Below are positions 21,531 to 34,229 of a DNA stretch of 64,000 bases, one piece after another. The notes under the pieces were generated by a model. It made no database searches. It was not told the DNA's origin and was given only the letters and a program-made list of their open reading frames with translations. The DNA comes from Dryas octopetala. Taxonomy: Eukaryota; Streptophyta; Magnoliopsida; Rosales; Rosaceae. The stretch is from assembly GCA_963921425.1 (NCBI GenBank), contig OY992834.1, positions 21,775,923-21,839,922 on the forward strand, written 5' to 3'. Made by a program: the position numbers and the translations under genes. Position 1 is the stretch's first letter, and every line of letters starts with the position of its first letter.

Positions 21531-22569
21531 TTGGATCATATATAAACCATATATGTAGCAGTACCCATAATTGAAATCTTAATTCCTTGGCCAAAAAAAA
21601 GCAGTACACATCATCATCTACATTGAACAAGAATCTAAGTTTTTAAATTATGAAGATCATGGCCGGGTATGATTGTAACCTTGAAAATTGTCCATGATGA
21701 AAAAAATAATAATAATAAAAGAAAGGAAAAGTGTTATAAAAGTAAGTCTAAAATTGGGGCAAAAGTTTTTTTAAGTGATGGACTTGTTTAGCTAGGTTTT
21801 TTAATTTGGTCATGAAATCTTTTTTATATCTCTTTTTCTTTTGTAATCAATTGATATTTTTGTAAAATTTTACAAGAGGTTAAATGAGTCTTTTTAAAAG
21901 CTTATGTGGCAAATGCATTATGAGATGTATTTGATAATATTAAATAGTTCAATTGACATGGAAATTTCATATCATTAGGGCACGATTAGGGCATAAATAA
22001 TTAGGACATCCTAGCATAGCCCTTTCAACATATTTGGGTATCATTAGAAATGAAGGATGGATTGTTAGGCAGAAGAAACAAAATTGGGTATTTGTTAGGA
22101 ATTGAAGCTATTCATGTAAGATCAAGTGAAGGGTAACAATAACAGATGGGGATAATGGGGAGGTCAAGAGGAGGTGGGGTTAGGATGAAGAAGACGGGAG
22201 GGCGTGGCAGTGGGTGTGACAGGTTGATGAATGGGAGGAAGGGAGAGACGGACCAGACGATGGGAGAGGATAGAGAACAAGTCGGTTTTAGGAAAACGGG
22301 ACAGAGGATCCGGACTCATATTTTCAGTTCTAAATGAATGAATGAGGGAGTTTGATTTCTAACAGAACACTGGTGCATTTTTGCCATAACAAGAATTTTT
22401 TTCTCATTCTGATACTGCACTTCATCAATCACACTCGAATTTTGAATTACTTTTCCAAAACTTTGCGTTCTGTCTTATTTTGCTAATCTCAACTTGTACC
22501 TCTGTTCAGGTCAAAGAAAAACCGTTGGCTATGCGGATGGACACAAGCTACGTCTATTTTCAAGTCTAA

Positions 22570-22985
22570 GGCTTAGTTTGGGATTGCTGTGAGAAAAAAC
22601 AGCTGTGAAGTAAAGCAGCTGTGAAGTAAAGTCAGCTATGAAGTAAAGCAGTTGAGTGTTTGGTAAATTATATTTTCAAAAGTGTTGTGAGTACAAAAAG
22701 CAGTATAAAGGTGTTTGGTAAATTGTAATGTAAAACTGCTGTGACTATTTATAATTACTAAAATGAGGGTATTATGGGTAAAATAAAATTTTCATTGTTG
22801 CTGTGATTCACTGCAGCTTTCAAAAGCACCTACAAACTTGCTTTCTATTTTTGCTGTGGGGAGTTGAGAATTGTGGGACAAAGCACTTTTTCATTTTTTT
22901 ACCAAACACCAAAACTGCTGTGGGTGATTGAAAATTGTCATCCACAGCAGCTTTTGGGTCCTCCACAACAATCCCAAACGGGGCC
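22570..22985. mobile_element. Tourist-like (PIF/Harbinger) MITE
   Basis: This 416-bp element is bounded by TAA on both sides (22,567-22,569 and 22,986-22,988). The left end reads GGCTTAGTTTGGGATTGCTG; the right end, reversed, reads GGCCCCGTTTGGGATTGTTG. The GGC...GTTTGG end style matches the two large Harbinger elements, so they or relatives could have mobilised it. It has no coding capacity. Confidence 0.87.
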
Positions 22986-23379
22986 TAAGGCAAAGCTTGC
23001 GGAAGAGAGATAACAGCGTCTCAAAAGGATTTCTTGGCCTTGTCCCCTTTAGTTTTTATTCTGTTCATTTTCAAATTTTAAAGAATTTGTGGTTCTGTAT
23101 TTCTTAAAATAATTTTTCTATCGAATTTTTTATAGTAATTGCCTAATTGGGAATAAGGTTAATTTCTCATTTGAATTTTTGGGTTAACGTAGGGCATGGA
23201 ATTTTATCTTCAATACATTTTATTGTTTTTTTATTGACTGCAACACACAGAACACGTTCTTATGTTGTTACTCATCATTATTTTTTGGTAAGTTTTACTC
23301 ATAATTATTTTTTTGTAAGTTTTACTCATCATTTTTAATCATGCATATCCCAAAATTAAAGAATCAAATGATATATAAA

Positions 23380-26164
23380 TCATCCCTTTGTGGTTAATGT
23401 ACATCATTTTTTATCTTGATGTATGAAATTGCATTAATTACAAAATTAATCACAAAAGTTTATTTAAACTTAAGAAATTCAATAAAACAATATATAATTT
23501 CTCAAGATAACAACTTTTTAAAATAAAAGAACCATAAAAGCATCGTAACCGCAATCTTGATAAAATTTGAGAGAATTTCTCATTCAAATTCATATTTAAC
23601 AACTTTTGAAGATAACCATTTAATTACCACCATGCTTATACCCTGAATAACTTGATCATACATCTGTGCGGAATTCCTGCATCGCACAGGCAGGCAATAT
23701 TCTGGCCATATACACGTGCAGAGTAAAATCCATACACGTGCAAGCAAATCCTGGTTGTATGTGCACGCAGAGCGGCCTCCAAAAGGCGAAGCATCCCGAC
23801 ATACGGCCCAAAGCCTATATGTGTGCCGTGATGGGTCCCAAAGACCTATCCAAATCGATAATCTAGAGGGTACTGCAACAGGTGGTTTGAAAACCATTTT
23901 TCATAACCAAAACAATAAATCTTTTTCTCATCGAAAGCAAATATTATCGAAACCTTCCCACAAAACTTAAATCAAAATGTCAAAGTGTATTATTTCAAAT
24001 ATATTCAATATACATGAAACAAATCCAACCTTTTCGACAATACCCAAATTATTAAATAAACTACGTGAATGAAACAAGAGACTAGATTCTTTTCCAAAGT
24101 CCAACAACTCAGAAAAATCAACATGTAAATCTAGGTTTTAAAACTTATTTATAAACGCATTTTGAAATCCAAAATCCATTACCATTAGTCAAATCCCAAA
24201 TCATCTCAAGATATTATGCATAATAGAATTAATGAATTTTTATAAATTCATTTGAAAACCAAGGTTCAGTCACACTTGTTATTTCTAAATCAAACTCAAT
24301 TAATCAAAATAAAACGCAATTCCATAAATCATTTAAGGAAACAAAGGTCCACTCACAGAGATAGCCCTATCTTCGATCCTTCGCCGGATCGTCACGAGTC
24401 ACGGTCGTCTCGCCTATAAAATAAACAATAAAACACAATTAGTCTCACCTCGACAACATTAAAGGTGCGTGTGTGTGTGTGTGTGTGCGCGTTTACGAGA
24501 CCTAACGACACTCCCGTCTCTTGTCCCACACAATGATTTACGACACACAACTTAAACCCACAAACACCTCCTTAATCACCCCAAGCTTCTCGGCTCAAAC
24601 CAACCTTAACCACAACACCAAAACACATCTTAAACTTACGAAAATCAACGCAATGTCTTACCTCGATCAGAAAATTCTTCCTAAAATGAGTTTAGTATCG
24701 GCAAAGTCACAAATTTTTGTCCAACAGTTCTCGGCTTCTCTAACAACTTTGGACCTAGCCAAAACAACAACATGTCCAATTACACAATATTCAACCATCG
24801 ATCCAAAATCGGTTCAATAACTGTAGAGAATTTGCATTACCAGCTCACAAATCAACCCACGATCAACGACTGGTCCGATTAAACTCACCCAATTCCCATT
24901 TAGTGGCCATGTGGCCTCGGAGTGGCTAGAATTCGACACTGCCGTTAGTTCCGATGGCTGCCCAAACCTGATTTCCAACCCAAACACAAATGTATCAACT
25001 TAATTCCAACTCCAATAGGCTCATTAAACTTAAAAGAGACAGGAAACATTGAAGGGAATCTGAACCGGTCACCATGCACGGCGAAGCTCGCGGTGGCCAT
25101 GGGTGGCTGAGTTGGGTTTTTTAATTCCGGGCACAATCAGACCAAATCAATCATACAAACTTGTAGAGAATGAAGAGAGGATCGATTTCAGTAACTGGGT
25201 CGAGACCAGAAGTCATTGGAGTCGCCGGAAAAAGGGAAGGAAGCCAGCGGCTGCACTCATCGTTTCTCTCTCGTGGGTGGTCGTCGGAGGAAGGGAAAGT
25301 GACAGAGAAACTCGCCGTGACGAGAGGAAGTCATCCTTGATGGTCCGGCATCGTGACGTAGCCGAAAAATGGAGGATGTCGGCGAAGAGGCTCGGCCTGT
25401 TCTGTGTCATTTCCTCGCCGTGGGTGATCGGCCGGAGAAACAGAGAGTAATGGAAGAGAGAGGGGGAGGAGGCGAGCAGGGGGTGGGTGGTCTTGCCGCT
25501 ATCCCTCGCCGGACGATGAGGATCCGAAGAGAGAGAAAGGGAGAGTGACCGGAGAGGGAAAGAGAAGAGGGGATATCGGGGTAGGGGAGATGCGTGACAG
25601 GGCAGAGAGAAAAATGAAGAATGTTCTGGACTTTTGGGGTTTTAAAACCCTTTGATGCAATTTACAAAAATGCCCCTCACTTTGAATGTCCGTTAAATCC
25701 AAACCGTAACTCCGTTTTACGTGTGCTTCGTGTCTACGAATTCGTGGAATCGAGACCTATCCAACGGGCCAAAAGTCAAAATCAAAAGCCCACTAGTTTT
25801 AAAAGTTAACTTTGGGTCAAGCCCAATTTGAAACGAAAATTAACAATTAAATCAAAACCTTTTTATTTACCAAATAAATTCTCAAAATTATCAAAATAAA
25901 TTCTCAAAATATTTAGAATAAATCCTTGAAAAATACAGGGTCTCACAAATTTAAAAATGTAACACTTTTAGCCGATAAGTTTGGAAATAACATTAAATCA
26001 ATTGTCAGTGAACACACCAAATGAATTTTTAAAACATTTCTAAAGTAATTTAGTAAACATTTTCCGAGGTCTTTCAAATTTCGTTTCCTTATAAAATCTC
26101 TTAAAATGAACAAAGTTGAATAAAAAATTTTAAAATTTTAAAGAAATTTGGGTTGGGTTGTTAC
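23380..26164 (-). mobile_element. LTR fragment, same family as 30.6-37.4 kb element
   Basis: Bases 23,640-23,890 match the marked LTR block at 31,330-31,640 (the CGCACAGGCAGGCAATAT region and CGGCCCAAAGCCTATATGTG). Bases 25,650-25,830 match 36,905-37,080 (CCGTAACTCCGTTTTACG and surroundings). The right edge GGGTTGGGTTGTTACA matches the outer edge of the intact LTRs. No partner LTR or PBS is attached. The left edge is uncertain. Confidence 0.7.
24466..24487. repeat. GT microsatellite
   Basis: GTGTGTGTGTGTGTGTG inside an LTR fragment. Confidence 0.9.
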
Positions 26165-27424
26165 AAGAGGGGTCACTCCGCACGAGCAGGCTCGTCCGAT
26201 CAGTACTTGCATTTACACAGCAGTTTTTAAATACTCTTTAACAATCCAACTTATCAAAAACGTGCTTTTCGTCAAATTACAATGTCTCAAACCATATATC
26301 AAATCTCCAAATAAACCTAATATCATGAAATGATTGAAATAATGTGGTCTTTTCATAAACTTGGTCAAAATAACACATCCAACTCAAACATTCTTATCTC
26401 TCGAACAAAACCAAAGATGGCCAGAAAGAATTAAATTATAAAATGTATAAACATTTCTAAAATAAAAGTCCACTCACAATTGAGGATGCCCAACTTGATC
26501 CTCCGCTGGACCGTCTCTGTTCTTGGGGTTATCGGCTAGAGAAGAAATGATAACACATGAAATTAGGATTGCTCCGCCATAAATTCAACGTGCGTATGTG
26601 AATCTAGACACTTCGTTCAACCTTTCTATTCCCAAAGGTAAATTTCTAAATTTTCATAGATCACATAAACTCAAATCCAAAATAAATCCTTCTCGACTCA
26701 AAATCCAACAACACTTTTTAATTCGACAATTCAACTCAAATAAACCTTATGTATAGTATATCTCGAACGGGGTTCGTCCAAGTATCGTTTTGGTTTCGAA
26801 AAAGTGTCCAATTTACATCTAAATTGAAGTTTCGTCAACTCAAATAACTTCCAACTAACCAAATTCAATAATCAACCAAATTTGAATCTCAAATTCTTGT
26901 TATTCAAAGAAATTGACGGTTGGGTGGTCCAAACCACTGCTGTCGCCGCTTAAGGTGGCGGTTTCAACACCAAAAATCATAAATTCTCAAGTTTCTCTAA
27001 ATTTCCAATTCTACTCAATAATTAAAGGTTCCTATGGGTGGAATTTGTACAAAATTTCATACAACATCAATTTTCCCAATTACAAGAGGAACCCGAAATG
27101 GGTGCTAAATCCCCAAATTTTCCATTTTCACAAACCTCAAAATAAACAAGCCACATTCAAAGGAAATGGAAGTCCATACCTCAAGGGGAAAAACCCACTA
27201 AAACATTGAAGAAATCGTGGTGAAGATTGGCCAGAATTTTTGGGGAGACAGAGGAGAGTGGCAGCTGGGGTTTTCTGGGTTTCTCTGTGCGTGCGGGGCT
27301 GAGTTTCCAGTGAACTCAGTGGGTGTCGGCGCCGGCAAAGGGGGGTCGCGTGGGTGGCTGGGTCGGTCGGAGAACGGCCGGAGGTGACGATTGTCACAGT
27401 AGGGTGTGTGTGTACAAAGGAAGG

Positions 27425-27500
<76 letters not shown>

Positions 27501-27929
27501 CTCGGGGGAGGGTAGTCGGCGTCGGGGTGCTCGCCGGAGATCAAGGTCGGCGATGGCTGGCTGGCGATGGTGGCTGGGAAGGGGTGTGTGTGCGGGGAGG
27601 AAAATTCGAGAAAGATAGAGAGAGTGCAGTTGGGGGGGGGGAAGAGAAAAAATGAGGAGAGAGAGAGGTTGATTTTGGGTTTTTAAAACCCATGTCTACA
27701 AATTTACAAAATTGCCCCTCACTTCAAATGCCCGTATCTTTCAAACTGTAACGCCGATCGATGCGTGCTACGTGTCTACGAACTTGTGGACTCGAGACCT
27801 ATCCAGCGTGCCCAAAGTCAAAATCAAAAGTCCAACTAATTTTAAAAGTCAACTTATAAAATCTCTTAAAATGAACAAAGTAGAATAAAAATTTTAAATT
27901 TCTGAGAAATTTGGGTCGGGTTGTTACAA
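26165..27929 (-). mobile_element. Second truncated LTR fragment of the same family
   Basis: It ends GGGTCGGGTTGTTACA like the neighbouring copy and has the same CGTAACGCCGATCGATGCGT-type block at 27,690-27,860. It contains a long GA microsatellite. The Leu-Ser or Arg-Glu frames there are artefacts. Confidence 0.65.
27427..27497. repeat. GA microsatellite
   Basis: An uninterrupted (GA)n run of about 70 bases. Confidence 0.95.
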
Positions 27930-28858
27930 CACAGGTGGTTGCCCGACTTAGAACAGCATACAAAACACATCAAAATCAACGACGGACCTTAGAAAAGAGT
28001 TCTGGAGTTTCCGAAGAGGCATAACAACTGAAAAAACCATCGAAATCGCCGCTACACAAGGCGGAGCTACAGTGGCCGTGGCTGCAAAATAGGAAAATCA
28101 ACAACAACTCCCAATTGGCTCAAACTAATCCAACCAAAAGCAAAAGCGGAGAGAGAGGATCGAGTTTGATACCTCACTCGCAGCCAAAGGCCGCCGGAAA
28201 CGCCAAAAATTGCTGGAGATGCCGCCGGACTTCTCAGCCACGATCCGCCGTCGCGAGGGGTTGTCGGAGCAAGGGAGTGGAATGACAGAACTCGCCGTGG
28301 ACTGGGGAAGAAGACCCAAGTGGTCGCCACCCTCGAACCCGCCGGAAAAGTCGAGTCGCCGTCGGAGAGTTCCATTCAGAAACCGCGTCGCTGCGCCGTG
28401 GTCGCGGCTTGGTTGACTGATCGGACCCCACTGGGAGGTTAGTGGCCTGGAGACGAGTCCAGCGCCGGTCGGATCACTGAAATCCAACGCCGGACGACCA
28501 AGAATCGAAGAGAGAGATCACGGGGAGAGAGAGAGAGAGTTGAAGTGTTTTTTTTTTTTAAACTTAAACACAAAATTACATAAATGCCCTTTGCTTTAAA
28601 AGCCCGTAACTCTCAAACCGTAGCTCCGATTTACGCGTGCTAGTGTCTAAGAACTTGTGGACTCGAGACCTACCCAACGTGCCTAAAGTCAAAGACAAAA
28701 GCCGACTAATTTTAAAAGTCAACTTTGGGTCAAGCCCAATTTAAACAAAAATTAAAAATTAACCCAAAACTTTTTTGTTTCTCAAATAAATTTTCAAAAT
28801 AATCAAAATAAAATCTCAAAATATTTAAAATAAATCTTTGAAAAATATGGGGTCTCAC
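27930..28858 (-). mobile_element. Third truncated LTR fragment
   Basis: It shares the CCGTAGCTCCGATTTACGCG block (28,570-28,745) with the other copies. It stops at GGGGTCTCACA, which reads on the minus strand as TGTGAGACCCC, a common gypsy LTR start. This copy abuts the zinc-knuckle remnant. Confidence 0.6.
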
Positions 28859-28860
28859 AA

Positions 28861-28962
28861 TATAAGTCTATTGAAGTAAGTTCAAGATCTATTAAATGTG
28901 GTAGATGTGGTAAAGTTGATGGCCACAATAAGAAAACATGTACTGCTCCTTTGAGGAATTGA
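28861..28962 (+). pseudogene. MULE-type transposase C-terminal zinc knuckle
   Basis: A 33-codon open stretch ends in TGA and contains KCGRCGKVDGHNKKTC, a Cys-Cys-His-Cys knuckle of the kind that closes Mutator-like transposases (SWIM/mudrA type). Everything upstream is gone: LTR fragments begin right beside it. It converges on the Ulp1-like gene at 29,801, the arrangement expected in Ulp1-carrying MULEs. The family call rests on a short motif. Confidence 0.55.
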
Positions 28963-29800
28963 TTTATTTGTTTTGTAGTTTAGTTTCAGTTTATGAAACT
29001 GAATTTAAGGATTCTTGGAATTATTAATTGAATTAGATTTATGATTCTCGAAATTTTTATTATGTAGTCCTGTATTCTTGGATTTTGGAATTTTCAAATG
29101 GAATCTGTTTGGTTTTCATGTTTTTAGTATTATTTTCGAAGGTGAAACTGTTTTGATATAGTTTCAATTGAATATTTTGTATTAATAGGGATTTGGTTTA
29201 TGATTGCAGTTGAATGTTATTATCTGACTTTTGATATAATTATTATATTCCAGTTGTTAGCTTTTTACTAATGAAACTATTTATTCTCTTGAAACTGAAA
29301 AAATGTACGCCTCTTTCTTTTAACATGGCAAATGAAACTATTTTGTAAGTGAAACTGTTTTGCAAATGAAACTGTTGTGCAAGTAAAACAGTTTTGTAAA
29401 AAGATCACAAGTGCATTGGTGGTAGCTAGTTTTGTTTGTCCTACATGCAGAACAAAGAAGTTACAAGTACATTGGTGTTAGCTAGAACTGTATGACCAAG
29501 AAGTTGTTTTGCAAGTGAAATTGTTTTTCAAGAGAAACTGTTTTGTAAAAGTTGACAAGTGCATTGGTGTTATTGCGAGTTTTTTTTGTCCTACATGCAA
29601 AGTTCACAACATTTAAATACAGTTTCAGTTACTTTTAGTGTCTAATTTTAGTTATTGTTTAACAGTTACACTAGAACTTAATAACCAAGAAGTTGTTTTT
29701 TGAAAGTGAAATTGTTTAGATATTACAAAAATTATAGAAATAAAGAACTACTTATATACAAGTTATAAATTAAAGAAATTAGATAAGTCTCGACATTTTA
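28963..29800. other. Spacer between convergent remnants
   Basis: AT-rich, with many short degenerate copies of GTGAAACTGTTTTGCAAGTG between 29,330 and 29,720. No gene is present. Confidence 0.6.
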
Positions 29801-30610
29801 TCAATGTTTGAATTTCGCCATGATATGATCAAACTTGTTTTTGGCTTCTGGTTTCTTAAATTTTTTGCCCAATATGTTTAACCAGCTAAGTGGATGATCA
29901 ATGAACTTCTTAAGGACTTGTATTTTGAATTTCTGGACATCTATCTTTGTGAAAGGGTTCTTAAATGGAACTCCCCTTTGAATTTGCTCTGTGTAGTACA
30001 TGACTAGGAATCCACAATCATTTCTGCAATAGACAAGTATAATCAAACTTACAGTTACAGTCATTCCTTTGTTCTGAAATATATATTTGCAGTTTTTAAA
30101 ATATTTAATAATACTTACGTTCCCGATTTTTGCAGTGGACAATTGTTGTCATCTTCAATTGGCATTTCAATGTTGTGTTCCAACAACCAAGTCAATGTTG
30201 CTTTCTCATCCTCATTCAGTTGCACTTGATATAAGTCATCTAGTTTATGTTGATTTGCCTGGTTTAGGAAAATTAGATTTATTTGTTTCACTAGATTCTG
30301 CCTCCTTGTCTCTTTAGCTAAATCTTGTGCAGCATTCTTTTTGGATTTTGTGAGGAATTGATCCACGTAATCTTTTTGCTTGTTTAAGACAACATATGTT
30401 AGTGTAATTTAATGTTAATATAGATTTTTTTTGTTTCTTACCAAATACTTTGCATTTTCAAAGCATACATCACTTCCGTTCACATTACTTGATTTGAGGG
30501 AATTGAAATGTGTCCACTTGCTATTCTTCAAGTCAAGCATAAGTAGTGTGAAGTGGCTCTTTATTGTAGATAGCATAGGAAACAAGAATTTGTCATATTT
30601 TGGCAAGAGT
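29801..30610 (-). pseudogene. Ulp1-like C48 protease gene, 3' part
   Basis: This is the protease end of a plant transposon-borne Ulp1 (SUMO-protease-like, C48) gene. Exon pieces on the minus strand are 30,610-30,442, about 30,379-30,119 and 30,023-29,801. The first reads LPKYDKFLFPMLSTIKSHF and then KWTHFNSLKS, where the His of SHF corresponds to the family's catalytic His. Asn stands where the usual Tyr-Asp-Ser has Asp. The last exon starts at NDCGFLVMYYTEQ, which holds the catalytic Cys, and ends in TAA. These three exons are open, but the gene is cut at 30,610 by an LTR element and has stops further 5'. Whether the Asn is a loss or normal for this subfamily I cannot say. Confidence 0.8.
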
Positions 30611-32004
30611 TGACAGGACCGCCCCCGGATTCCACCCGGAAACCCGGAGAGGTCCTGCGGGAATCCAAATTCAAGGAAAATCCTACCGAAAATTCGGCAG
30701 AACCTCCCCTGAAAATGGACTAACCTAGAAATTTCATAACCTGTTAAAACACTTCTAAGATATCAACCACCTCTACCACAATCCAAAAATAAAATCTCAG
30801 GCCCACAACAAGTAATACAACTCTAATCAGAGCACATCTAATCGACTATACAATCATATCTCATTTTAATAATTTCAAGGGAAGACTTTGACCCTATTAT
30901 ACCAATAAGTTGGAGATGTGAAACTCGAATGCCTTGACGTGGTACGGTCTGACCTCGGTGATCACTACCTGGGGGGAAACGTCAAAAACAAAATGTGAGA
31001 AAACTCTCTGTGAGTGGACAAAATAAAGAAACAAAACATTAAGTGATTCATCATTTCAAATTCCTTTAAAATCAAATCTCCACTAAGACATCACGTCACT
31101 CTTTGAAATCCCCCAGTTTTAAAACAATTTTTCAAGCTTAAGAGTATTATAAAATTAATGGAACTCAAGGAAAAGATAATTCAAAACACATTTCCCAATA
31201 GCAAATAATTTAATTTAACGAAATCATAAAAATAATAAAATCGAAATCATTATAAAACTCGAAAAGTAGTTCTCACTTAAAATCCATATTTAACTCTTGA
31301 AGATACCAATTTCGTCTTCCACCATGCTATATACCCTGAATAACCTGGCCATACACCTGTGCGGAATTCCTGCATCGCACAGGCAGGCAATATCCTGGCC
31401 ATACACACGCGTGGAGTAAATCCAACACGTGCAGGCAATATCCTGGCCATACACACGTGTGAATAAATCAGCACGTGCAGGCAATCCTAGTCATACGTGC
31501 ACGCAGAGCAGCCCCCAAAGGGCGAAGCATCCCGACACACGGCCCAAAGCCTATATGTGTGCCGTGATGGGTCCCAAAGACCTATCCAATCCGATAACCT
31601 GGAGGGTACTGCAAGGGTGGTTTGAAAACCATTTTTCTATAATCCAAATATATCATTTTTTCACCAAAAATAAATATCAAGGTACTTCCCCAAAAGAAAC
31701 TTAAAATCCATAAGTCAACATACGAAATCCGAATCAAAGTCAATATACATAAATCAAACTAATAATTTTCGAAATAAAACTTAGAAAAATACATGGTCTT
31801 ACAAATTTTTAAATGAAACATTTTAAATCTAAATTAAAATTTTAACTAACGTTAAATCAATTTCAATGAAAACGTCGAATAAACTCTCAAAGTAATGAAA
31901 AAAAATTTCCAAGGTCGCAAAAACTGAACTTCCTTGAAACTCTCTTAAAACCAAGTTAAATAAAAAATTTAATCTTCCAGTAAAATTTGGGTCGGGTCGT
32001 TACA
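30611..32004 (-). repeat. 3' LTR (internally deleted)
   Basis: 1,394 bp, TGACAGGACC...GTCGTTACA on the plus strand. It is collinear with the other LTR except for a missing 1,789 bp at about 31,761-31,772. Three CCTGGCC-plus-ATACAC subrepeats with 48-50-bp spacing lie at 31,344, 31,394 and 31,442. Confidence 0.93.
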
Positions 32005-32018
32005 ACCTTCCCCCCTTA
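32005..32018 (-). promoter_or_regulatory. Polypurine tract
   Basis: On the minus strand it reads AAGGGGGGAAGGT just before the 3' LTR, the expected site for plus-strand priming. Confidence 0.8.
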
Positions 32019-34089
32019 CAAAAATTTCGTCCTCGAAATTTAGCATAATCGTAACAGAGGAGTAAAGCCTAAACTCATGACTGCTATCAAGTTTCCAATC
32101 TGATTCCTGCAATGTAGGATGCAATCGTGAGATTTGAACAAAGGAAATCTCTCTTTATATGAAGCGGCCTGCTTATTTGACCCATCAATTTTGAAGTGAG
32201 TTGTCGCTGTGTCGATGTCCAGAGGTGAGCCGCAAGCTCTCATCTCGAAAGTATGGTGATGACGTGCCCTGGAATTTGTTTGGTGATCCATTAGAAGTTT
32301 CATCACTATACCAAAGGAGTAGGTCTTATGAATAGGTAATAATAGAGCATAATTGTATCCATCCAAGAATTCAAGGTGAGTCGTCAATATCGTTATTAGC
32401 GAATTCGTGTATTATACCGTTCGTTCATGACAATTGGTGCCTTATATGCTAACTAATTTACTTTACTTGATTTGTAAATCCTCAACTTGCATGACTCGTA
32501 ACTGTAGTCCATATATCATTTGTCTTGTCCAAAGGAAACTTGAATTCTTGCTCCAAGTTGTCTCAAGTTCTATCAGTCTCGCTAACTCCGCTGCTGACCG
32601 CGTATTGGGGTGATTAGTCTAATCCTCACTATGCTTCCGCTGCCCCACTCTGATTATTAACCTTCTGAGTTCTAACCGTATCCAAATTATAACTATCACC
32701 AAAATAATAACATAAGTCCACTATATATGCTGCCCTGACGATCCACAAATAAAATGCATCTCTATACGGTCCTTGACTAGCTAGTACCACTCTTACGGCA
32801 GGCGTTTCAACTCTCCATTTTTTTTTTTTTTTTTATTATCAACGCTTACTTGGATCTCTTTCTATCAGTACTCATGTTAGTTTCTCATTTCTCCAACCAT
32901 TCCTCATATCAGGTCATGTCACTCTGATCAAAACTCTTAGCTTCCATCAATGATCATCTAAAATAGAATAACACCATGAAGCCCATAATTATTAATAATG
33001 TATCCTCATTCCAAACGATAAACATGGTATTAACATTAGTTTTACCTAAATTATCATTCTTGTCACAAACAAAAATTTCCACTAGGAAGTTATAAAATCC
33101 CATAATAAATTGACTCTTCCTATTATTTCAATCGATTAAATTCCCTTCAGTTTAACCACATAACTTCGCCCATGATAAATAAATTCGCCAAAACAGATAT
33201 ATTATCCAACATAAAATATGATCGCGACTTCAAGTGTCGTTAATTACTACATCTTCCACACCATTCCTTACATATCCATGAAAATGAGAAATAAATTTTG
33301 ATCGTGAACTAAGGGGTCACCCTCAAGCTCCTATAATTTCCTTAGCAATGTGTGATGTATTCAGGTCTATTTCGACTCCAACTACCCAGACTTCCATCAC
33401 AAGATACTTATGTCTCTAAAATGGTCTAGCTCCTCATTACCATCCATAAGTCATCATCAATCCATCGAGTAATCACATGCCCCAAGTTAGGAAAGCTAGA
33501 TTAGTGGAATTACAACAATTTCAAGCTTACTCTTTTAAATAAAAACATCACTTCATATGTCATCACTTTGTGATGTCCCTCCTCTTCTAATATCAACCCT
33601 TACTTAAATCCAATACTTGATCTCTTGCTTCCCATATGCCTTCCACCTTCTAATTTCTCCTATCATCCCTTTAATTCACGTCTTTCTCTACTCAAATTCC
33701 TTCATTGTCCTCACTAGACTTCCAAAATAAAACAATTCATTTATCCCTTAATCGTTATTATGATATCTTTATCCTAATACACAAGCATCTATCATTCGCC
33801 ATCCTTATTGTAAACCATCAAAGTTTAACTGAGCTTCACTGTGTCACATCTTTGATACTTCATCTCTAGGGAAATCTATAATTCTAATAACGTTAAATTC
33901 CATAAAATTCCAACTTGATTTCCTCGAATGGGCTTCAAACGAAGTACTGAAACATTTAAACAACGCACTTACAATTCCGCAATTACTGATTATCAAAAAG
34001 AAATCCTCACGGGTACGACCCAAGTTGTAATACAAGCATACCGCAAACGTAACACTCACGTTAATCATATTAAATCTACCCCCATAAAC
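32019..34089. other. Non-coding internal region of LARD element
   Basis: Two kilobases without any recognisable gag-pol reading frame. A poly-T run lies at about 32,820-32,834. Confidence 0.75.
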
Positions 34090-34131
34090 TTACCACACTC
34101 TACTTTGAGGTCGGCCACGTCGAGGAGCCAT
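34090..34131 (-). pseudogene. Residual gag start
   Basis: A short frame on the minus strand, ATG at 34,131, reads MAPRRGRPQSRVW and then stops. It sits about 85 bp downstream of the PBS. Start sequences rich in PRRGRP are common in plant gypsy gag, so this is probably the stump of the lost polyprotein. Confidence 0.55.
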
Positions 34132-34214
34132 ATCTATACTAGCGGAGGAAAGCCTTTTTGTACACTGAAGGATGCACAGGAGGTGCGGAGTCTACAGGAA
34201 ACTTAAAACCTAAT

Positions 34215-34226
34215 GCTCTGATACCA
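34215..34226 (-). promoter_or_regulatory. Primer binding site (initiator Met tRNA type)
   Basis: On the minus strand TGGTATCAGAGC starts 3 bases after the 5' LTR. This is the usual initiator-methionine tRNA primer site of plant LTR elements and sets the element's orientation. Confidence 0.9.
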
Positions 34227-34229
34227 AGT

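Larger units (their letters stand above)
20042..22566. other. Intergenic DNA with small repeats
   Basis: No gene was recognised. It holds a hairpin at 20,495-20,523 and a nested tandem repeat at 21,324-21,530, both listed separately. Words of the type GTGCCCTAATC occur near 20,530 and, inverted, near 21,990. These might be the worn ends of another TIR element. Confidence 0.4.

Noticed and set aside
20500..22010. Possible worn TIR element with GTGCCCTAATC ends
   Set aside because: The ends align only loosely and no target duplication was found.
27137..27618. Frames over the GA microsatellite
   Set aside because: Repeat artefact inside an LTR fragment.
31277..31704. Frames repeated at 31.3 and 34.9 kb on both strands
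   Set aside because: They are identical because they lie in the two LTRs; no protein family, and the subrepeats explain the open frames.
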